Assembly: GCA_964202965.1 (NCBI GenBank)
Contig: CAXNKG010000002.1
Span: 1 to 64,000 of the forward strand
From: CAXNKG01 sp964202965
GTDB taxonomy: Bacteria > Acidobacteriota > Vicinamibacteria > Vicinamibacterales > UBA2999
Reading direction: 5' to 3'
DNA: 64,000 nt
The stretch's first letter is position 1. Each line of letters opens with the position of its first letter. This document shows, piece by piece, positions 60,369 to 64,000 of the stretch. The notes beneath the pieces are model-generated. The model did no database searches. It saw only the letters and a list, made by a program, of their open reading frames with translations, and was not told the DNA's origin. The position numbers and the translations under genes were made by a program.

Positions 60369-61799
60369 ATGGCAAGCCCCGTCGCCGCACGAAGACAATT
60401 CGATCGCTCGATCGTCGAAGGTCCACTCCGTCCAGCCGTCTGGCGCCTTGCGTGGCCGACGATGCTCCAGAACGTCATTGCCGGTCTGCAGGGCATCATC
60501 GACCATGCGATGGTCGGTCACTTTGTTGGCTACACCGCGAACGCGGCGATCGGCGTCAGCTGGCAGATCATCATCGTTGTCATCGTCTTCGCCGTGTCCG
60601 TCTTTACGGGGATGGGCGTACTCGTCGCGCGATTCGCCGGCGCGAACCAGCCCGACAAGGTCAACCGGGTCGTCTATCAGGCATTCCTCACGGCCGCCGG
60701 ACTGTCCGTCGTCCTTGGCGCCGTGGGATGGGCTGCGGCACCTACGCTGCTCAACCTGGTCAACGCGGCGCCCGATGTTCATGCCGAAGCGTTGCCGTTC
60801 CTCCGGACGATGATGGTCGGCTTCATCGGCATGATGATGTTCTTCATGCTGAGCGGCGCTTTCCGCGCCGCGGGCGACCCCCACACCCCGCTTCGCCTCG
60901 GCGTCGGCATGACGGTGCTGACGATCGGCTTCAACCTGGTGCTGATTCCCACACTCGGGACCGTAGGGGCGGCTTACGGAACAATCGCGAGCAGCACGCT
61001 CGTCTCGGGATATGGCATCTGGCGCCTGATGCGGCCTGAATCGGTGATCCATTTCGAGCGCCACATGGATCTCCGTCCCGATTTCACGATCATCCGATCG
61101 CTCTTCCGCTTCGGCCTTCCGACCGGTGTGCAGGGAATCGCGATGAACGTGGGAGGCGTGCTTCTGCTCCGGTTCATCGGCTCCCTCGACGAAAGCGCCG
61201 AGGCGCAGGCGGCGTACAGCATCGGCTATACGGAGCTGTTTTCGTTCATCACCTGGACGTCAGTTGGCCTGATGGGCGCCGCGTCGACGATCGCCGGCCA
61301 GAACCTGGGCGCGGGAAATCCGGACCGCGCGATTGCGGGTGTTCGCGTGGCGTCTCACTTCGGCCTGGCGGTCGCCGCCGTCGTGGGGCTCACGTTCTTC
61401 CTGATCCCCCGGTATCTGCTGGCGATCTTCGGCATGGACGATCCCCGGGTCATCGAGATCGGCGTGGAGCTGCTGCGGTATCTGAGCGTGTCGGGATTCT
61501 TCATCACCGTGGCGTTGAGCTACACGGGTGCGCTGCAGGGCACGGGCGATACACGCAGCCCTCTCTATATCTCGATCGTGTCGCAGATTGTGGTGCCGCT
61601 GGGCCTGTGCTGGTTCTTCCAGGCGACGACCGGCCTCGAGGCGCATCACATCTGGATGGCGATTCTCACCGGGCACATGCTGCGGTGCGGTCTCAGCGTC
61701 GCGCGGTTCCAGCAGCAGAAGTGGCGCTCTATTCTGGTGGACATCGCCGCGCCGCACGTCCCGATGCACGATAGCCCAGACCCGGCTACGCGTTCCTGA
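60369..61799 (+). CDS. MATE-family multidrug/organic-cation efflux transporter
   Basis: The 476-residue transporter has 12 membrane helices in two homologous halves: ARRQFDRSIVEGPLRPAVWRLAWPTMLQN, IIIVVIVFAVSVFTGMGVLVARF, MMMFFMLSGAFRAAGDPHTPL, and SLDESAEAQAAYSIG, TSVGLMGAASTIAGQNLGAGNPDRA, SYTGALQGTGDTRSPLY. The paired G-A-G-D-T/P motifs are typical of MATE. It exports drugs or metabolites with Na+ or H+. It is transcribed alone, divergent from the reductase. Confidence 0.92.
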   Translation: MASPVAARRQFDRSIVEGPLRPAVWRLAWPTMLQNVIAGLQGIIDHAMVGHFVGYTANAAIGVSWQIIIVVIVFAVSVFTGMGVLVARFAGANQPDKVNRVVYQAFLTAAGLSVVLGAVGWAAAPTLLNLVNAAPDVHAEALPFLRTMMVGFIGMMMFFMLSGAFRAAGDPHTPLRLGVGMTVLTIGFNLVLIPTLGTVGAAYGTIASSTLVSGYGIWRLMRPESVIHFERHMDLRPDFTIIRSLFRFGLPTGVQGIAMNVGGVLLLRFIGSLDESAEAQAAYSIGYTELFSFITWTSVGLMGAASTIAGQNLGAGNPDRAIAGVRVASHFGLAVAAVVGLTFFLIPRYLLAIFGMDDPRVIEIGVELLRYLSVSGFFITVALSYTGALQGTGDTRSPLYISIVSQIVVPLGLCWFFQATTGLEAHHIWMAILTGHMLRCGLSVARFQQQKWRSILVDIAAPHVPMHDSPDPATRS

Positions 61800-61870
61800 A
61801 AGTACCCGCGGGCCCGTCCCGCCGGCTCGCACCGCGTTCTGCACATCACCGATGAAAACTTCGCGCCGTC

Positions 61871-61884
61871 GTGAAAATATTCAC
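61871..61884. promoter_or_regulatory. Dyad upstream of the sigma-54 promoter (possible enhancer site)
   Basis: GTGAAAATATTCAC is a 14-bp dyad with 6 of 7 pairs, centred 70 bp before the -24 element. The position is right for a bacterial enhancer-binding protein. It is an AT-rich island. Confidence 0.45.
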
Positions 61885-61946
61885 ACAGAAGCACGAGGCC
61901 ACTTCGCCTTGATCATCGGAATCGCAGCGTGGAGGTTTCTACCCCT

Positions 61947-61962
61947 GGGCACGCCTCTTGCT
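61947..61962 (+). promoter_or_regulatory. Sigma-54 type -24/-12 promoter
   Basis: GGGCACG-CCTC-TTGCT matches the sigma-54 consensus TGGCACG-N4-TTGCW at all but the first base. The invariant GG (61948-61949) and GC (61960-61961) are 10 bases apart. The predicted start is near 61973, 26 bases before the ATG at 61999. Confidence 0.75.
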
Positions 61963-61998
61963 CCACGACCTCGTTGACTGTCCGTCAAGGAGATGACC

Positions 61999-63138
61999 AT
62001 GCGATTCACACGATTGATCGTCCTCGCGTCGGTGGTGTTCCTGGGAGGAACCTTCACCGCGGACGCCGTCCCCGCCTACGCGAGAAAACATCAAGTGGCG
62101 TGCAGTTTGTGCCATTCAGCGTGGCCGCTGTTGAACTCAACCGGCCGCACGTTCAAGGAGGACGGGTATCGGTTCGTCGGAGAGCCGAGTGTTGGCGAGG
62201 TTGCGCTTGAAGACCGCCTGGCGCTCGCCCTGAACCTGCCGATGTCGTTTCGGGTGCAGGGACGGCCCTACGTGAAGCGAAGCACAGACTCCCGCTTCGA
62301 CATGCAGGTCGTTCACGAGGTCGAGGTCCAGATCACCGATGGGACCGCAGGAAAGATCTCGTACTTCGCCAATTTCGAAGCGGCTGATGATGCGGGATGG
62401 ACGACGGAGCTGGCGGATTTCGTGGCGGGATGGCACCCGCGGGCCCAGGCCAACATCGTGGGAGGCTATGGGCCCTTGACCTTCGTCGATCCGTACAACA
62501 CGTTCGCGAGCCGGCGTCTCACACAGGATCGCCCGTCGCCGAACAGTGCCGGTTTCCAGTCCGGTTATCGACTCCGTGACTCGACGCAGTTTGGTTCGTT
62601 CTACGGGCGCGCCGGGAGCCTGTTCTACAGCGCCAGCGTGGGCACGGGCGCCGGCGATGCGATCGGCGCCGACAAGAAGGACTACTTTCTCCGTACGGCG
62701 TACGATCTGCCTGGCGGGATCAGCCTCGGTGCGTTCTCGCTGACCGGTGACAAGGAATTGGCCACGCCGATCCGCACGCAACAATATTCGCGGGCCGGCG
62801 CCGACGTGCAGGTCGACAGGGGGCCGTTTACGGCCAACGTTCTGTGGTACCGGGCGGACGAGGACAATGCGGCCACCCTGGTCGGCCAGGTGAACAACGC
62901 CTGGTACGTCCAAGCGCTGTATGTCACGAGCACGAGCGTGCCGCTCGTGCCGGTCCTTCGCTATGAATCCGTCGAATCGGCGTCCGGCACAGCCTCGACC
63001 GATTCGCTCGCGCTGGCGCTCCTCGCCTACGTGCGCGGCAATGTGGATGTCTCGGTGGACTACACGAGACAGACCAAGGTGCCACCGGGCCGCACAAAAG
63101 CGAACCGACTCTCAGTGCTCGTCATCTTCGCCATGTGA
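61999..63138 (+). CDS. Heme-tagged outer-membrane porin-like protein
   Basis: A 379-residue protein with a signal peptide (RLIVLASVVFLGGTFTADA) and a single c-type heme motif CSLCH (Cys35, Cys38, His39) in PAYARKHQVACSLCHSAWP, then a beta-rich domain of amphipathic strands (GKISYFANFEA, YDLPGGISLGAFSLTGD, PVLRYESVE) ending DVSVDYTRQT... VLVIFAM. This resembles a known but functionally uncertain group that joins one heme motif to a porin-like barrel. It may pass electrons or bind metal at the outer membrane. AAGGAG (61987-61992) favours the ATG at 61999 over that at 61993. A sigma-54 promoter precedes it. Confidence 0.8.
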   Translation: MRFTRLIVLASVVFLGGTFTADAVPAYARKHQVACSLCHSAWPLLNSTGRTFKEDGYRFVGEPSVGEVALEDRLALALNLPMSFRVQGRPYVKRSTDSRFDMQVVHEVEVQITDGTAGKISYFANFEAADDAGWTTELADFVAGWHPRAQANIVGGYGPLTFVDPYNTFASRRLTQDRPSPNSAGFQSGYRLRDSTQFGSFYGRAGSLFYSASVGTGAGDAIGADKKDYFLRTAYDLPGGISLGAFSLTGDKELATPIRTQQYSRAGADVQVDRGPFTANVLWYRADEDNAATLVGQVNNAWYVQALYVTSTSVPLVPVLRYESVESASGTASTDSLALALLAYVRGNVDVSVDYTRQTKVPPGRTKANRLSVLVIFAM

Positions 63139-63152
63139 CACCAGCGCGTGGA

Positions 63153-64000
63153 CTAGGCTCGGGGGACGCGCCGTCCCCCGAGCACCGTGCCGGCCGGGAA
63201 CAGCCGCTGCCGGCCCTGGATCGTGTTCTTGTAGTTATCCAGGAAGTCGAAACTCCCCTCACGCAGCTCGAGCAGCGCGACGTCGGCCACCGCGCCGACA
63301 TTCAGCGTGCCGCGGTCGCGGAACACGGCAAACGGGCGCGCGGCGTTGATGGTGGCGCACGCGATCGCGTCCATGACGGTCATGCCGAAACCGAAGAACT
63401 TCGACATGCAGTTGGGAAAGTCGATCACGCCCGTCTTGGGACTGTTGACGTTCCAGTCGGTGGAGAACGTGTCGGGCCAGAAGCCGGCCCGCATGATCGG
63501 CGCGACGACATCCCACCGGATGTGGCCGTTCTGCCCGTTGCCCACGTCGAACCAGACGCCGCGGCGCCTGGCGGCCAGCACTTCGGGAAGGATGCGGCCG
63601 CTGTCGTCGATGATGCTGTTGGGCGGCGGGGCGAACATGTGGGTGACGATGTCGCCCGGCTTGAGGCGCTCAAGGAGCCGGGGCAGCGATGAGCGCGACT
63701 GTCCCATATGGATCATCAGCGGCAGGTTGACGGAGGTGGCCACCTCCTGCGCGCGCCGGAGCACCTCGTCGTCGTTCTCCCCGGCGACTTCCCTCGAGAG
63801 TCTCGCCTTGACGCCGGCGACGACATCGCGGTGTTTCGCGATCGCATCGCGGAGCGCGCCGACATCCGCTCGTGCGATGTCGATCGTGTCGCCGTCAGGC
63901 AGAATGCCGCCTCGACCGACATTGATCAGCACACGTCCCTGCTGTGGCGACGTGCGGGCGATGGCAGCAGGGCCGGCAATGCCATCGGCGCCCTGTGATC
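63153..64000 (-). CDS. Amidohydrolase/deacetylase-family metallohydrolase, 5' end beyond window
   Basis: The C-terminal 281 residues are present and the frame runs open through base 64000, so the N-terminus lies outside. Visible parts: GADGIAGPAAIAR, VAGVKARLSREVAGEND (probable carboxylated Lys), LPLMIHMGQS, GDIVTHMFAPPPN (metal His residues), GVWFDVGNGQNGHI, and DTFSTDWN (catalytic Asp), with FGFGMTVMDAIACATINAA. This matches the EF_0837-type amidohydrolase/deacetylase group acting on cyclic amides or N-acyl amino acids. The substrate is not known. The last codons contain a strong hairpin. Confidence 0.88.
   Translation of the reverse strand, partial: SQGADGIAGPAAIARTSPQQGRVLINVGRGGILPDGDTIDIARADVGALRDAIAKHRDVVAGVKARLSREVAGENDDEVLRRAQEVATSVNLPLMIHMGQSRSSLPRLLERLKPGDIVTHMFAPPPNSIIDDSGRILPEVLAARRRGVWFDVGNGQNGHIRWDVVAPIMRAGFWPDTFSTDWNVNSPKTGVIDFPNCMSKFFGFGMTVMDAIACATINAARPFAVFRDRGTLNVGAVADVALLELREGSFDFLDNYKNTIQGRQRLFPAGTVLGGRRVPRA
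63157..63183. terminator. 12-bp hairpin at convergent gene ends, no U-tract
   Basis: GCTCGGGGGACG and CGTCCCCCGAGC pair perfectly around a CGC loop. It overlaps the last codons of the amidohydrolase gene and lies 18 bases after the porin stop. Without T-runs it may be a bidirectional 3'-end structure. Confidence 0.45.

Overview
The window is a GC-rich (roughly two-thirds G+C), gene-dense bacterial chromosome segment with one insertion-sequence end and otherwise mostly housekeeping and envelope genes. A paired DUF1800/DUF1501 locus, an Oar-like TonB-dependent receptor with an N-terminal carboxypeptidase-regulatory domain, PQQ-like repeat proteins, a penicillin-acylase paralogue and bacillithiol genes together suggest an Acidobacteriota member, perhaps class Vicinamibacteria. 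That placement is inference from gene content; no rRNA gene is present. Genes are packed with ATGA/GTGA overlaps, and no gene-free stretch exceeds 300 bases.

Layout. 1-148: right end of an IS3-type element. 0.3-6.5 kb: penicillin-acylase-like hydrolase, divergent from a flavoprotein-bshB1-bshA operon for bacillithiol synthesis, then a VOC protein. 6.6-10.0 kb: DUF1800-DUF1501-SYLF. 10.0-10.8 kb: a GxxExxY gene enclosed by about 85-bp imperfect inverted repeats. 10.8-18.6 kb: a TIGR01777 epimerase divergent from a seven-gene TetR/HlyD/ABC/TolC/ABC/permease/permease efflux operon of the YbhGFSR type, with a palindromic operator over the TetR start. 18.6-22.0 kb: a minus-strand ATPase-MFS-DUF6282 operon whose ATPase start lies in a 39-bp inverted repeat. 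22.0-28.4 kb: histidine operon hisI-G-D-C-B-H-F-A, preceded by a histidine-rich leader peptide and an intrinsic attenuator. 28.5-30.4 kb: PQQ-repeat and TPR-like proteins. 30.4-33.4 kb: a molybdate regulator divergent from modABC. 33.4-36.5 kb: lipoprotein, metK with a leader terminator, a secreted phosphatase-like protein, LOG. 36.6-40.2 kb: LolA-like protein plus TonB-dependent receptor. 40.2-42.1 kb: ThiO-like oxidase, MerR regulator and a solitary BMC shell protein. 42.2-48.2 kb: a four-gene minus operon (alpha/beta hydrolase, two PYROXD2-like flavoproteins, YfiT/BstA-type thiol transferase) divergent from a GcvT-family protein. 48.1-53.5 kb: membrane MutS-like ATPase, MocR-type regulator lacking the PLP lysine, DUF2461, FAD lactate/glycolate dehydrogenase. 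53.5-59.4 kb: type IIA topoisomerase A subunit, NYN-LOTUS protein, topoisomerase B subunit. 59.4-64.0 kb: flavin reductase, MATE exporter, a heme-tagged porin behind a sigma-54-type promoter, and a partial amidohydrolase.

The most notable items are the his attenuator with its matching antiterminator segment, the NYN-LOTUS gene locked between the two topoisomerase genes, the inverted-repeat-flanked GxxExxY unit, the solitary BMC shell gene, the MocR protein with Ala where PLP should attach, and recurrent 7-8-bp tandem repeats at gene ends. All functional assignments come from reading motifs and family resemblance; no database search was run.
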